64,000 nt of DNA from JBFWRI01 sp050248995 (GCA_050248995.1 JBFWRI010000007.1:5150-69149); one strand, 5' to 3'. Shown: positions 17,150-26,026, numbered from the stretch's first letter. Notes: generated from the letters alone by a model not told the origin. Numbers and translations are program-made.

Positions 17150-17307
17150 GATGGGCTCCGTTTCTATTACTGAATCCAGCAGAAACCATGCCAAGCGTCA
17201 ATCGGGTGGACATTTCCAAAAAGGCGCGAAAATACGAATAGAATTTCCTAATAAAGTGTTACTTTTCGGATTGTTGCAGAATCAACCGGCTGTATCGGCA
17301 AAAAGCG

Positions 17308-18690
17308 CTAGGATCTGACGCACAGGGCGTCAGCCAGAGTATCTTCCCGCAGGTACACGCGATAACCATGAGCGTGCATGTAATCAACGAAAGCGACCAT
17401 ATCTGGCACCAGCAGATGATTGAATTCAATGAACACGATGCGCGGCGCATGTTTTGCTAAATCAAGCTGCTGAAGGATAACCCAGTCCATCCCCTCGGTG
17501 TCACTGACATACACGTCAAAAGCACCGATGTTATGTTTGGCGAACAGCGACGCGAGTGTCAGACCCGGTACAGTTTCTGTTTTTTGGAACCGCAGGATAT
17601 CACGTGCGTCCAGCCTGTTGTGAAGATTGCGTTCGCGCAGCAGCGATGACATGCCGCGCGTCGACTCGTCCAGCCCCTCAGCTTCAATAACGTCCGTTGG
17701 AACATAATACATATCGACCGGCCCATCGGCATCCGTAATAGCCGCCCGCTCAAACGTCAGGCCTGACTGACTGGCATAATTCTTCTGCAAAGCCTTAAAA
17801 TGCTCGGGCATCGGTTCGACCAGCAGGCCCTGCCAACCGAATTTCTGGACGAAGGGGTGCATGCTATCGAAGAAAATTCCGTCCATCGCCCCGATCTGGA
17901 CAAAATTAACGGCGCGGCCTTGGGCTTTTATCTCTTCGTTCAAGGCGGTAAATGTTGTCACCACATCATTATCATTGAACATACCGTCAAATTTTTTCAT
18001 CACGGCCGATATGTTCATATGAGGAAAAATTTTCTCCCAGCCATCGACATCCAGTTTATGCAGGCGGTCGAACAAGCTTGTATTCCGCGTTCCGGCCCAG
18101 AAATGCGCGGCAAATACCGGCCCCCGCCCTGTGTAGCTCTGCCCGCTGTGATGCTTCGGCATAAAGAAGTGGCTGGGAAGTACCGTCAGCTTGTCATAAC
18201 GCATCTCTTGCACCAGCAATGTCAGCGCCAGCGGCCCGGTGACTTTATACGGTGGAAGGCCAGCGACATCCGGCTTGGCCCGGATGCTTTCAACAAGTTT
18301 CGCCAACAGCACATCGCCGGCATGGAACCCCAGTATGTTATTGGCAATCAGGCCCGGCAGGGCAAATTCATTCTCCCACGCAGCGAAGGCGTCGCATTCC
18401 AGAAACACATCAGACAGGGGACGCAGACACACGCTGTCGGCATCAACGTACACACCGCCTTCCGCCAGCAGGATTTCATAGCGCATCATGTCGGCGACAC
18501 TGTCGTAACTGCGCTCATCCCACATGGTTTTTATGTGTTTGCTGTTGGCCCATTCCCGGCCGTGCAGTTCGGCATTGCCCCATACTTTTATCTCCCAGTC
18601 CGGATGAAACTGCCGCCATGTAGCGATGCAGTTATCGGGGCGCCGGCTTTCGTCGCCAACCCAAATAAAGTGTAAAATTCTGGGTATCAT
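17308..18690 (-). CDS. Bifunctional glycosyltransferase (OCH1-type) and FkbM-family methyltransferase
   Basis: A fusion of two enzyme domains in 460 residues. Residues 1 to about 215 match the sugar-binding-DXD glycosyltransferase family (mannosyltransferase OCH1-like): PRILHFIWVG at the start, R70-Y71 and GGVYVDADSVCL with the DxD at 83-85. From about 235 on is an FkbM-type SAM-dependent methyltransferase, with VQIGAMDG at 265-271, LLVEPMP with E293, and SDTEGMDW at 396-403. Such enzymes build and O-methylate surface or flagellar glycans at the cytoplasmic face of the membrane. The fusion suggests that the sugar added by one domain is methylated by the other. The gene stands head to head with the next glycan gene across a 36-bp gap and belongs to a three-gene set inserted between tig and clpP. 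Confidence 0.88.
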   Translation of the reverse strand: MIPRILHFIWVGDESRRPDNCIATWRQFHPDWEIKVWGNAELHGREWANSKHIKTMWDERSYDSVADMMRYEILLAEGGVYVDADSVCLRPLSDVFLECDAFAAWENEFALPGLIANNILGFHAGDVLLAKLVESIRAKPDVAGLPPYKVTGPLALTLLVQEMRYDKLTVLPSHFFMPKHHSGQSYTGRGPVFAAHFWAGTRNTSLFDRLHKLDVDGWEKIFPHMNISAVMKKFDGMFNDNDVVTTFTALNEEIKAQGRAVNFVQIGAMDGIFFDSMHPFVQKFGWQGLLVEPMPEHFKALQKNYASQSGLTFERAAITDADGPVDMYYVPTDVIEAEGLDESTRGMSSLLRERNLHNRLDARDILRFQKTETVPGLTLASLFAKHNIGAFDVYVSDTEGMDWVILQQLDLAKHAPRIVFIEFNHLLVPDMVAFVDYMHAHGYRVYLREDTLADALCVRS

Positions 18691-18726
18691 GACCTATATA
18701 TACCTGTCATAATTTGCGCTCACAAG

Positions 18727-20181
18727 ATGACGATTGACTGGCCCACCCTTTACGCTGCTTTGGCGCGCAACGATTTTGCGATGCCGCTGGATGTTCTGGC
18801 CGCGGCGGAAGCTACCGCTCCCGATACGGAAGACACAGTCAGGCTTGGTTTCGCCGTATACGCACAAATGCGTCATGTGCCACGGGCGCAGCTTTATATC
18901 AGCAAGTTGGAAAACCTGCTGGGCCCGTTACACAGCGATGTCGTCACCGCACAGCTGCAAATCGCCGCGCTGGTCGGTGACTGGGGATCATTTGATAACG
19001 CGCTGGCCCGCGCACCCATGGCACAGCCTGCCGACCCGGCCCTGCGCCAGCGGGCTTTTTGCGCACGCCTGTTCCGCGAGGGTCTGTTCCCCGGTTGGCA
19101 ACAGGCGGTCAACGACCTGACGGCAACGCCCGGTTATCCTGCTGCTCATTTTCTGAAAGGCCTGCACCAGCTGGCCATTACAATGTTTGCCAGCAATCTT
19201 CCCCTGCCTGCCAAAGAGCTACTGCTGAAGTTGGTGGATGTTGCCGCAAGCCCGCAGACCCGGGCGGCAGCCATGCTGGATGCGATGGCGATTGCCCGGT
19301 TTATGGACGACGCGCCGGAAGCACAGCGCCTTCAGGTTGCGTTTGAAACGCTGCGCAGCACTACACCTGAAATCGCTGCGGCCCAGCAACAGTGGAAAGA
19401 ATTCACGCGGCCATTTACAACCGATGCGGTAAAGGTAGCCGATGCCGTCACCGTAATTGTGCCGACGAACATCAGCCGCCGTATTTTCTTGCACAAAGAA
19501 ACTGCCCCGCCGAAGATCGACATGATCGCCGCCGTGCTGGATGCTGCCTATAAGCAGGTGCAGATGCCGCGCGACTGGCACGTTGTCATCACCTTCGACC
19601 AGCCCACGGCCGCCGACCTGCAGGATGCCGGTGCTACCTATAAAACAGCGCTTGAATCGTACATTGCCGAACATCCGCAGATGTCGCTGGCGCTGTATAA
19701 GGGCCACGGCCTGCGCCGCGTATTCCTTGACCAGTTGGAACAGGTGAAAACGCCCTACATCTTCTTCCTTGAACATGACTGGTTGTTCAACGACACCGCG
19801 CGCCCTGTCACCGATATCCTGTATGCCATGCAGCAGAACCCGCTGATGCACCATTGCCGCTATAACCTTGCGCCGGTCTTGCCCGATGCCTACGACGCCA
19901 TGCTGCTGCCGGCTGGAAACGGATTCACCCGTACCAACGGCGTATCGAACAATCCCTGCCTGTTGCGCGTTGAAAAGTTCCGGCGCGACTGGCTGCCGAT
20001 CATCCAGAACCCGGATATGGACACGCTGAACATGGGCGCTGCCGGCATCGAGGAAAACATCTATGCCGCCAGCGGGCACATCTACAGCACGCTGGGTTTT
20101 ATCACCGGCCATCAGGCGTTTGGTACTTATATCGCTGCCGCCGCAGCGCAGATGCCGCAATTCAGCAATCTGGGAATTTAA
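18727..20181 (+). CDS. Putative glycosyltransferase with helical N-terminal region
   Basis: A protein of 484 residues in two parts. Residues 1 to about 230 are alanine- and leucine-rich helical hairpins resembling TPR or similar solenoid repeats. From about 238 on an alpha/beta domain begins with VTVIVPTNISRR and includes HVVITFDQP, YIFFLEHDW (H350, D351) and an NGVSNNPCLLR segment. This arrangement, a beta-strand ending in an acidic residue after a run of hydrophobics, is what one expects of a GT-A glycosyltransferase, but no classical DxD is obvious, so the assignment is tentative. It lies between two FkbM-containing genes, which supports a glycan role. Its TAA stop shares the palindrome TTAA with the stop of the convergent FkbM gene. 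Confidence 0.65.
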   Translation: MTIDWPTLYAALARNDFAMPLDVLAAAEATAPDTEDTVRLGFAVYAQMRHVPRAQLYISKLENLLGPLHSDVVTAQLQIAALVGDWGSFDNALARAPMAQPADPALRQRAFCARLFREGLFPGWQQAVNDLTATPGYPAAHFLKGLHQLAITMFASNLPLPAKELLLKLVDVAASPQTRAAAMLDAMAIARFMDDAPEAQRLQVAFETLRSTTPEIAAAQQQWKEFTRPFTTDAVKVADAVTVIVPTNISRRIFLHKETAPPKIDMIAAVLDAAYKQVQMPRDWHVVITFDQPTAADLQDAGATYKTALESYIAEHPQMSLALYKGHGLRRVFLDQLEQVKTPYIFFLEHDWLFNDTARPVTDILYAMQQNPLMHHCRYNLAPVLPDAYDAMLLPAGNGFTRTNGVSNNPCLLRVEKFRRDWLPIIQNPDMDTLNMGAAGIEENIYAASGHIYSTLGFITGHQAFGTYIAAAAAQMPQFSNLGI

Positions 20182-20861
20182 CGCTTCAGCAGACGCCCAC
20201 GATTGGCATCCGCTGTCTTAAATAGCTCCACCTCGGCGGGCGTGCGCGGATCGACGAATATCGCTGTGAAGAACGCCTTGCTGTGGAACAGGTACGACTT
20301 CGATTCAAGAAACGCCACGGTTTCGCTGAACATCGGGTTGTGCAAGTCCAGCATCAGGTCTTCAATCGCGATGACGCGCGGGCGATACCTGTTGAAATCG
20401 AATGCTTTCAGTACGCCGATGTCCATGCCTTCGATATCGATGTTTAGGAAGTCGATACGCTCAACGGGATGCGCCGCCAGAATGTCGCTCAACGGCTGCA
20501 CGGGCACCTGTTGTTCGATGCATGTAAACCCCTTATGTTGGCGCATCGCGTCAACAAGGCGTGCATCGAACGTGTTGCTGGTCGGGTCTTCGGGAATAAC
20601 ATAATAGGTCAGCGTTCCGGGCGTTACGCCAACGCCACTTTGCACGAAGGTATCACCCGGGCGCTGCGCTGCGTAGTCAGCTTTGTAATCGGCCGCATCG
20701 ATGCACAGGCCGCGCCAGCCTCGCTGGTAAAACAGGTAGGTATTGGAATAATCAACCGGTTTATAGCAGCCAACATCAACATACGTGCCAACGAAGTCCG
20801 CCGGGAAATAACGCGCAACCAGCAAATCCTCGGCCGAAGAGGCGTAGGATGTTTGCTGCAT
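20178..20861 (-). CDS. FkbM-family SAM-dependent methyltransferase
   Basis: A protein of 227 residues with the full FkbM pattern: an opening SSAEDLLVARYF, the SAM loop GTYVDVGCYKP, an acidic residue after the next strand in GLCIDAAD, the catalytic-region motif FLNIDIEGMD and an IAIEDL strand. FkbM proteins O-methylate sugars in antibiotics, lipopolysaccharide or flagellar glycans. The start codon lies one base after the tig stop, so it is almost certainly co-transcribed and translationally linked with tig, an unusual partner for a trigger factor gene. Together with the bifunctional enzyme at 17308-18690, this locus carries two distinct FkbM domains. Confidence 0.9.
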   Translation of the reverse strand: MQQTSYASSAEDLLVARYFPADFVGTYVDVGCYKPVDYSNTYLFYQRGWRGLCIDAADYKADYAAQRPGDTFVQSGVGVTPGTLTYYVIPEDPTSNTFDARLVDAMRQHKGFTCIEQQVPVQPLSDILAAHPVERIDFLNIDIEGMDIGVLKAFDFNRYRPRVIAIEDLMLDLHNPMFSETVAFLESKSYLFHSKAFFTAIFVDPRTPAEVELFKTADANRGRLLKR

Positions 20862-20862
20862 A

Positions 20863-22185
20863 CTAGTCGGCCATCTTGCGCAGGGCTTCCGGCGTCACCG
20901 CCTTGTCGGTCACCTTCGAAATCTCGATGATCTTATCAATCACCTTGTCTTCGAAAATCTGCGCCTGCAAAGCCTGCAGCGCGCCGCCGTTCTGCGTATA
21001 GAATTCAACAATCTGCTGTTCCTGCCCCGGGTAACGCGACGCTTCGGCACGCAGCGCGGCCTGCAGGTCACGCTGGTCAACCTTCACTTTCTGCGCCGTG
21101 CCGATTTCAGCCAGCACAAGGCCAAGGCGCACGCGGCGCTCGGCAATCGTGCGGTATTCCTTTTCCAGCTGGGCGTCGGTTTTGCCCTTATCGTCTTCAT
21201 CAAGCTTCCCTTGCGCCTTGTCGGCCTGCAGTTGGCGCCAGATGCCCTGGAATTCCTGCTCCACCATCGTCGCCGGCAGTGCGAAATCGTGCGCATCCGA
21301 CAGCTTGTCCATCACGGCGCGCTTTAGCTTGCCACGGCTGATGCTCTGGAATTCGTTCTCAAGGCTCTTGCTGATCGCTTCGCGCAAGGTGGCCAGATCC
21401 TTCATGCCCAGCATCTTCGCGAATTCCTCGTCAACCGTCGCATCCTTCGGTGTGCGGATGTCGGTGACAGTCACGGTGAATTCGGCAGGCTGACCCGCGA
21501 ATTCCTCGCTGTGGTAATCTGCCGGGAAGTTCAGCGTAATCGTGCGCTGGTCATCCTTCTTCACACCGACAAGCTTTTCTTCGAAACCGGGGATGAATGA
21601 ATTCGAACCCAGCTCCAGCGGGAAGCGTTCGCCCGCCATTTCCTTGCGCTCGACGCCGTTCAGCTTGCCGGTGAAGTTAATCACCGCTGTGTCGCCCATC
21701 TTGGCAGCGTAACCGTCAGCGGCGCTGGCTGTTTGCGGCATGCGCTTGGCCAAATCTTGCAGGCGCTGATCGATTTCCTTGTCGGTCGGCGTTGCAGTTG
21801 TGCGCTCGAACGACAGCGTTGTTACATCCACCGGTGTGAATGTCGGCAGCACTTCAACGGTCAGCTTGTATTCCAGATCCTTACCTTCGGGGTATGTCTG
21901 CACTTCGATCTTCGGCTGTACGGCGGCGCGCAGGTTGTTATCCTTCAGCGTCTTTTGCGTGCTGGTGTTCACCAGCTCTTCCACAGCTTCGCCCAGTGCC
22001 TGCGTGGCATAGCGCTGTTTCACCAGATTCATCGGCACCTTGCCGGGGCGGAAGCCGTCCATTTTCACGCGCTTCTGGATGCCGGTCAGGCTGGTTTCTA
22101 CCATCTTCGCGACATCAGTCTGAGGTACGGTGACCTTGAATTCGTATTGCAGGCCGTCCTGCTTGATTTTTGCTGCGGTTGCCAT
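20863..22185 (-). CDS. tig: Trigger factor (ribosome-associated chaperone)
   Basis: A complete trigger factor of 440 residues. The N-terminal ribosome-binding domain carries the signature GFRPGKVP, which docks at ribosomal protein L23. The central FKBP-type prolyl isomerase domain has GDTAVINFTGKLNG and PLELGSNSFIPGFEE. The helical C-terminal chaperone domain follows. It assists folding of nascent chains in the cytoplasm. An AGGAT ribosome binding site precedes the ATG. It is usually followed by clpP and clpX; here an FkbM methyltransferase follows directly and clpP is about 3.7 kb away. Confidence 0.97.
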   Translation of the reverse strand: MATAAKIKQDGLQYEFKVTVPQTDVAKMVETSLTGIQKRVKMDGFRPGKVPMNLVKQRYATQALGEAVEELVNTSTQKTLKDNNLRAAVQPKIEVQTYPEGKDLEYKLTVEVLPTFTPVDVTTLSFERTTATPTDKEIDQRLQDLAKRMPQTASAADGYAAKMGDTAVINFTGKLNGVERKEMAGERFPLELGSNSFIPGFEEKLVGVKKDDQRTITLNFPADYHSEEFAGQPAEFTVTVTDIRTPKDATVDEEFAKMLGMKDLATLREAISKSLENEFQSISRGKLKRAVMDKLSDAHDFALPATMVEQEFQGIWRQLQADKAQGKLDEDDKGKTDAQLEKEYRTIAERRVRLGLVLAEIGTAQKVKVDQRDLQAALRAEASRYPGQEQQIVEFYTQNGGALQALQAQIFEDKVIDKIIEISKVTDKAVTPEALRKMAD

Positions 22186-22280
22186 TCTCTATCCTGTGTT
22201 TGAAGTCAGGGGCGGAAATTAGTAACTTTACCCCCACGGGGCAAGCAGAAAAGCAGGCTGAAGCAGGCCAAAAGCCAGGT

Positions 22281-22763
22281 TTAACCGTGTTTTTGCTGGA
22301 TAATGCGCTTCATACCGTCACGGCAGTGCGCGGTCGGCGGCAGGCATGTCTGCAGTACGCCGGCCAGAATAGCTGCATTCTGGCTAAAGCTTTTCATCAA
22401 TGACCGCCGGCGCAGCATCACCTTGTGCACCGAAAACAGCATCTGTGCCGCACGTTGCGCCTGCCCGCGCACGGCGCCGGTGTTTACCAGATCCACCACA
22501 TCGTGCAGGCCAAGGAAGATGTCGATGAAAACATCCTGCGCCAACCCGTCGCTGGCATTGACCGTCTCTTCATAGGTCTCAATGCGGCGGTTTAGTGTCC
22601 TGAAAAGCTGGTAACAAGCTTCGTCCGGGTTCGCTGCGCGCTGCTGTCCGATGACTGATGCTTCACGCCGGGCGACTTCATACGCGCGCCGACTTGGCGC
22701 GATGCGCAGCAACAGGGCACGACCACGTTTCAAATGCGCAGCATTCTGGCTTTGCAGTGACAT
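22281..22763 (-). CDS. Unknown basic helical protein
   Basis: A protein of 160 residues rich in arginine (for example KRGRALLLRIAPSRRAYEVARR near residue 12) and apparently all-helical, with no signal peptide or membrane span. I recognise no family. A central segment (DVFIDIFLGLHDVVDLVN) may be an amphipathic helix. The ATG at 22763 has a short AGG upstream. It lies between tig and another unknown gene on the same strand, 95 bp before tig, and could be read with either. Codon use matches neighbours. Confidence 0.7.
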   Translation of the reverse strand: MSLQSQNAAHLKRGRALLLRIAPSRRAYEVARREASVIGQQRAANPDEACYQLFRTLNRRIETYEETVNASDGLAQDVFIDIFLGLHDVVDLVNTGAVRGQAQRAAQMLFSVHKVMLRRRSLMKSFSQNAAILAGVLQTCLPPTAHCRDGMKRIIQQKHG

Positions 22764-22806
22764 AGCCTATTTATGCATCGTAAAACTGAAAGTAATAACC
22801 AATTAC

Positions 22807-23385
22807 TTACGCCGGCGCGCGGCGTTCCAGCCGGAAATCAATCAGTTGGGGGCGACCATCGCGCAGCGCAGGCGCGTACACGACATTCAGGGCGAAGCCC
22901 GGCAATGCGGGAATATCGTAAATTTCCTTACCGGCAAGGTCTGGTTTATTGACACCGCCCAACAGCCACGCAATCGCCCTCTCTTTTGCAACACCATCAT
23001 CAGCCACCGGCGCCGTGATACGCTTCAGGTTCAGCAACAGGCTTTTGCGCGAACGGTACTCTTTTGTGTCCAAGGTCGGCGGGCCGAATTCCTTCTCCAG
23101 CAATGCAACAATCTCGGGAATGGCTTTAGCATCAAACGTATAACCAAGGCCGTAGGTCGGATTGCCGGGCGAATCTTCGGCCAGCTGGTTTGACGACATC
23201 TGGTAACGCAGCTGCTTGGTTTGAAACAAACCCAGCATATGGCTTTGCCACTTGATATCGCGCGTGATGATAAGCCCCGACAAGTGCGACGAATGGTTAT
23301 CGGCCAGCACGGCATAGGCATCGTTTTCACTAATGATAGACTTTTGCCTCAGCTCCCGCCGGATATCTGCGATTTCATCGCTCAT
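22807..23385 (-). CDS. Unknown protein of 192 residues
   Basis: The start at 23385 (MSDEIADIRRELRQ) is chosen because TGAGG lies 7 bases upstream; the four codons before it would overlap this site. The protein is soluble with mixed strands and helices, including a histidine-containing ADNHSSHLSG near residue 30 and a repeated YVYAP/IDFRLERR end. No catalytic motif is recognisable and I cannot assign a family. It lies directly downstream of the tRNA-Leu gene and may be read from the tRNA promoter. Confidence 0.72.
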   Translation of the reverse strand: MSDEIADIRRELRQKSIISENDAYAVLADNHSSHLSGLIITRDIKWQSHMLGLFQTKQLRYQMSSNQLAEDSPGNPTYGLGYTFDAKAIPEIVALLEKEFGPPTLDTKEYRSRKSLLLNLKRITAPVADDGVAKERAIAWLLGGVNKPDLAGKEIYDIPALPGFALNVVYAPALRDGRPQLIDFRLERRAPA

Positions 23386-23418
23386 TTCAAACCTCAAAAA
23401 TAGCTTTCAGAAACATAA

Positions 23419-23503
23419 TGGTGCGGGTAGAGGGACTTGAACCCCCACGGGTTACCCCACCGGAACCTAAATCCGGCGCGTCTACCAATTCCACCATACC
23501 CGC
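23419..23503 (-). tRNA. tRNA-Leu(TAG)
   Basis: The minus-strand sequence starts GCGGGTA, has the D-arm GGTGGAATTGGTAGACGC, an anticodon arm GCCGGA-TTTAGGT-TCCGG with anticodon TAG, a long variable arm as expected for a class II tRNA, a T-arm GGGGGTTCAAGTCCC, and ends TACCCGC-A-CCA with CCA encoded. Confidence 0.95.
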
Positions 23504-23514
23504 GGAATATTTAA

Positions 23515-23591
23515 TGGGGCGACCGACGGGGCTTGAACCCGCGACACTCGGCACCACAAGCCGATGCTCTACCAACTGAGCTACGGTCGCC
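23515..23591 (-). tRNA. tRNA-His(GTG)
   Basis: The minus-strand sequence GCGACCG...CGGTCGC forms the acceptor stem, with an extra G at the -1 position (base 23591) opposite the discriminator C, the hallmark of tRNA-His. The anticodon arm TCGGC-TTGTGGT-GCCGA carries GTG. CCA is encoded. It lies 11 bp upstream of tRNA-Leu and both are probably cut from one transcript. Confidence 0.95.
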
Positions 23592-23602
23592 ACCGGGCGC
23601 TG

Positions 23603-23631
23603 TTGTAAGGTTTTTGGCCCCGAAAGGTCAA
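23603..23631 (-). promoter_or_regulatory. Promoter of the tRNA-His/tRNA-Leu transcript
   Basis: On the minus strand TTGACC, a 17-base spacer and TTACAA, followed by a G+C-rich stretch (CAGCGCCC) like the discriminators of stringently controlled stable-RNA promoters. The expected start point falls a few bases upstream of tRNA-His. Confidence 0.65.
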
Positions 23632-23727
23632 GGAATTTAAGTAATTCAGGGTATTTAGCCCCCTTTTCAGTCAGCAAAGCGCTTGTTAGCGTCGGTAAAA
23701 GTAACCAGCGGCACCACAGGGGAATCC

Positions 23728-25140
23728 ATGTCAGCCACCAAAGACCTGCTCGACCAGATCAAGCAATACGATGTCCGCTATCTCGACCTGCGTTTCACCG
23801 ACATGCGCGGCAAATGGCACCACACCTCGCAGCATGTCAGCGCGATTGATGAAGACATGCTGGCACACGGCATCATGTTCGACGGCTCCAGCATCGCCGG
23901 CTGGCAGGCCATCAACGAATCCGACATGATTTTGATGCCCGATTGCGCCACCGCCCGCCTTGACCCGTTCGCCGCGCAGCCAACCATGGTTGTGTATTGC
24001 GATGTGATCGACCCCGCCACCAAGAAGCCTTACCTGCGTTGCCCACGCAGCATCGCCAAGCGCGCCGAAGATTATCTGGCTAAAAGCGGCGTCGCCGATA
24101 CCGCCTGCTTCGGCCCCGAAGCCGAGTTCTTCATCTTCGATTCCGTGCAGTTCGACCTGAAGCCGAACAACATCTTCTACAAGGTCGACAGCGAAGAAGG
24201 CCCGTATAACAGCGGCCGCGACTATCCCGAAGGCAACCTTGGCCACCGCCCCGGCATCAAGGGCGGCTATTTTCCCGTCGCTCCTGTCGACAGTGGGCAA
24301 GACCTGCGGTCGGAAATGGTCACTATTATCGAACAAATGGGCGTGCAGGTTGAAAAGCACCACCACGAAGTGGCCCCCAGCCAGCATGAACTGGGCATCA
24401 AGTATTCATCGCTGCTTGAAATGGCCGACGCGATGCAGGTTTACAAATACGTCGTCCAAAACGTCGCTCATACGTACGGCAAGACAGCGACCTTCATGCC
24501 GAAGCCGATCTTCGGCGATAACGGCAGCGGCATGCATGTTCACCAGTCGCTATGGAAGGGCAACAAGCCACTGTTCGCTGGTGACGGCTATGACGGTCTG
24601 TCAGAAATCGCGCTGTATTACATCGGTGGCATCATCAAGCACGCACGCGCGTTGAATGCCTTCACCAACCCCGCCACCAATAGCTACAAGCGGCTGGTGC
24701 CCGGTTACGAAGCACCGGTATTGCTGGCCTATTCATCGCGCAACCGTTCGGCCAGCTGCCGCATCCCCTATACGGCCAGCGGCCCCAAGGGCAAGCGCGT
24801 CGAAGTCCGTTTCCCCGACCCGGCGGCCTGTAGCTACCTTGCCTTTGCGGCCATGCTGATGGCGGGGCTGGACGGCGTGAAGAACAAGGTTCACCCGGGT
24901 AAGCCGATGGAACAGAACCTTTACGAACTGCCACCCGAGGAATTGGCAAGTATTCCAACGGTTTGCGGCAGCCTGCGTGAGGCGCTGGAGTCACTCGCCG
25001 CCGACCATGAATTCCTGCTGGAAGGAAATGTTTTCACGAAAGAATTTATTGGTGCTTATATCGACCTGAAGATGGAAGAAGTGGATGCCTATGACATCTC
25101 GCCGCACCCCATCGAATATAAGATGTATTACAGCTGCTGA
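23728..25140 (+). CDS. glnA: Glutamine synthetase, type I (adenylylated class)
   Basis: A protein of 470 residues starting at 23728 (MSATKDLLDQ), with AGGGGA upstream. An in-frame TTG at 23683 gives an atypical leader and is rejected. GSI signatures are visible: FDGSSIAGW near residue 50, the ATP/metal region with GPEAEFF and ASGMHVHQS-like NGSGMHVHQS, KPIFGDNG, RLVPGYEAPV and NRSASCRIP. NLYELPPEE contains the tyrosine adenylylated by GlnE, placing it in the GSI-beta class. It makes glutamine from glutamate, ammonia and ATP as a dodecamer. No glnB is adjacent on the upstream side, where the tRNA genes lie divergently; the usual glnB-glnA pairing is therefore broken here. Confidence 0.97.
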   Translation: MSATKDLLDQIKQYDVRYLDLRFTDMRGKWHHTSQHVSAIDEDMLAHGIMFDGSSIAGWQAINESDMILMPDCATARLDPFAAQPTMVVYCDVIDPATKKPYLRCPRSIAKRAEDYLAKSGVADTACFGPEAEFFIFDSVQFDLKPNNIFYKVDSEEGPYNSGRDYPEGNLGHRPGIKGGYFPVAPVDSGQDLRSEMVTIIEQMGVQVEKHHHEVAPSQHELGIKYSSLLEMADAMQVYKYVVQNVAHTYGKTATFMPKPIFGDNGSGMHVHQSLWKGNKPLFAGDGYDGLSEIALYYIGGIIKHARALNAFTNPATNSYKRLVPGYEAPVLLAYSSRNRSASCRIPYTASGPKGKRVEVRFPDPAACSYLAFAAMLMAGLDGVKNKVHPGKPMEQNLYELPPEELASIPTVCGSLREALESLAADHEFLLEGNVFTKEFIGAYIDLKMEEVDAYDISPHPIEYKMYYSC

Positions 25141-25154
25141 TACTTTAGGAGCAT

Positions 25155-25370
25155 ATGTCGCGTTCTTCACTGATAACCGAGGTTGTTGCCTGGGCCATTA
25201 TTGGCAGCCTGACTGGCGCGGCAATCGCCCACGCTAACAACTCGCCCGAAGCCCGCGCTGAACGCTATGCTGATTTTGTGTCCAACAGACTGGCTCATTA
25301 CCGCTGCGCTTTTGACGAGAGCATGAGCTACCGCCAGTGCATAAAAAACGAGCAGGCTTACCGCCGCTAA
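25155..25370 (+). CDS. Small exported or membrane-anchored protein
   Basis: A protein of 71 residues. The N-terminus has one hydrophobic helix (about residues 8-27, ending AIAHA), which could be a cleaved signal peptide or an anchor, and the rest is charged with two cysteines (about 51 and 62) in the pattern C-x10-C. A strong AGGAG precedes the ATG. It lies 14 bp after glnA and is probably in the same transcript. No family recognised. Confidence 0.7.
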   Translation: MSRSSLITEVVAWAIIGSLTGAAIAHANNSPEARAERYADFVSNRLAHYRCAFDESMSYRQCIKNEQAYRR

Positions 25371-25381
25371 GGAGAAGAACG

Positions 25382-25600
25382 ATGCCGGAAAAGAAACAGC
25401 AGAACTTGGTCGTATTTGTAGCCGACGGTCTATATACAGGCGCTGTCCGGTTTATCACACTGTTCGGCGCCATAGGCACATTTGCTTATGAGGTTGCGAC
25501 AAACTTTGAAGGCAACTTCCCGGCAACGACCCGCATGCTGCGCCGCTCAGAAGCTGGCCGCTTCCGGCCGGATGCCAAATCATACAGCAAGCCGCGCTAG
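25382..25600 (+). CDS. Small membrane-associated protein
   Basis: A protein of 72 residues starting at 25382, where AAGGAG lies 8 bases upstream. An earlier in-frame start inside the preceding gene is rejected. Residues about 8-37 are hydrophobic (LVVFVADGLYTGAVRFITLFGAIGTFAYE) and may form a membrane hairpin; the C-terminus is basic. It follows the previous small gene by 11 bp, so glnA and the two small genes form a likely operon. No family recognised. Confidence 0.65.
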   Translation: MPEKKQQNLVVFVADGLYTGAVRFITLFGAIGTFAYEVATNFEGNFPATTRMLRRSEAGRFRPDAKSYSKPR

Positions 25601-25607
25601 GCGCTGA

Positions 25608-25919
25608 TCAGCCGATTATATAGTCTTCATAGCGAATATCTTCGCGCGGCTTGGCGCCCCGCATATCCGTCTGAAACTGTGCAAAGTTGAAGTGCGGATT
25701 ATCTAAAGGATTCCGTATCTCCTCATAAGCGGCCGTTGTAGGTGATGCGAAAGACCGGCGCGGCGCCATATTATACCCCAGCGCGGCCAGCTGGCCGCTC
25801 ACTGTGTCTTGGGAACCATAACCGCCCACTGTGTCTTCGGCCTGCGATCTATAGGTACGAACTTGAATGCCCGCAGGCGGCGGCGAGCCATCACCATAGG
25901 TATGAAATACGACTGCCAT
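25608..25919 (-). CDS. Unknown small soluble protein
   Basis: A protein of 103 residues starting MAVVFHTYGDG at 25919, with AAGGGAGAA 5-10 bases upstream. It is proline-, glycine- and tyrosine-rich with several acidic stretches and ends REDIRYEDYIIG. It looks loosely structured, with no membrane span and no motif. It converges on the small-gene pair after glnA, with 7 bp between stops. Confidence 0.65.
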   Translation of the reverse strand: MAVVFHTYGDGSPPPAGIQVRTYRSQAEDTVGGYGSQDTVSGQLAALGYNMAPRRSFASPTTAAYEEIRNPLDNPHFNFAQFQTDMRGAKPREDIRYEDYIIG

Positions 25920-26026
25920 TTTATTCTCCCTTGGTTGGTTAGTACGCATCAAAAGCCTAGGCCTGCCCCAGCATGGCAGCCGCACACATTTTTTACTTTC
26001 ACAGGAATACGCAACGATATGGCGCG

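Noticed and set aside
23387..23677. Minus-strand frame of 96 codons across the tRNA region
   Set aside because: It runs through the tRNA-Leu and tRNA-His genes, which have full cloverleaf features and a promoter.
23592..23727. Sigma-54 promoter for glnA
   Set aside because: A TGGCC is present, but no TTGCA-like element lies at the required spacing.
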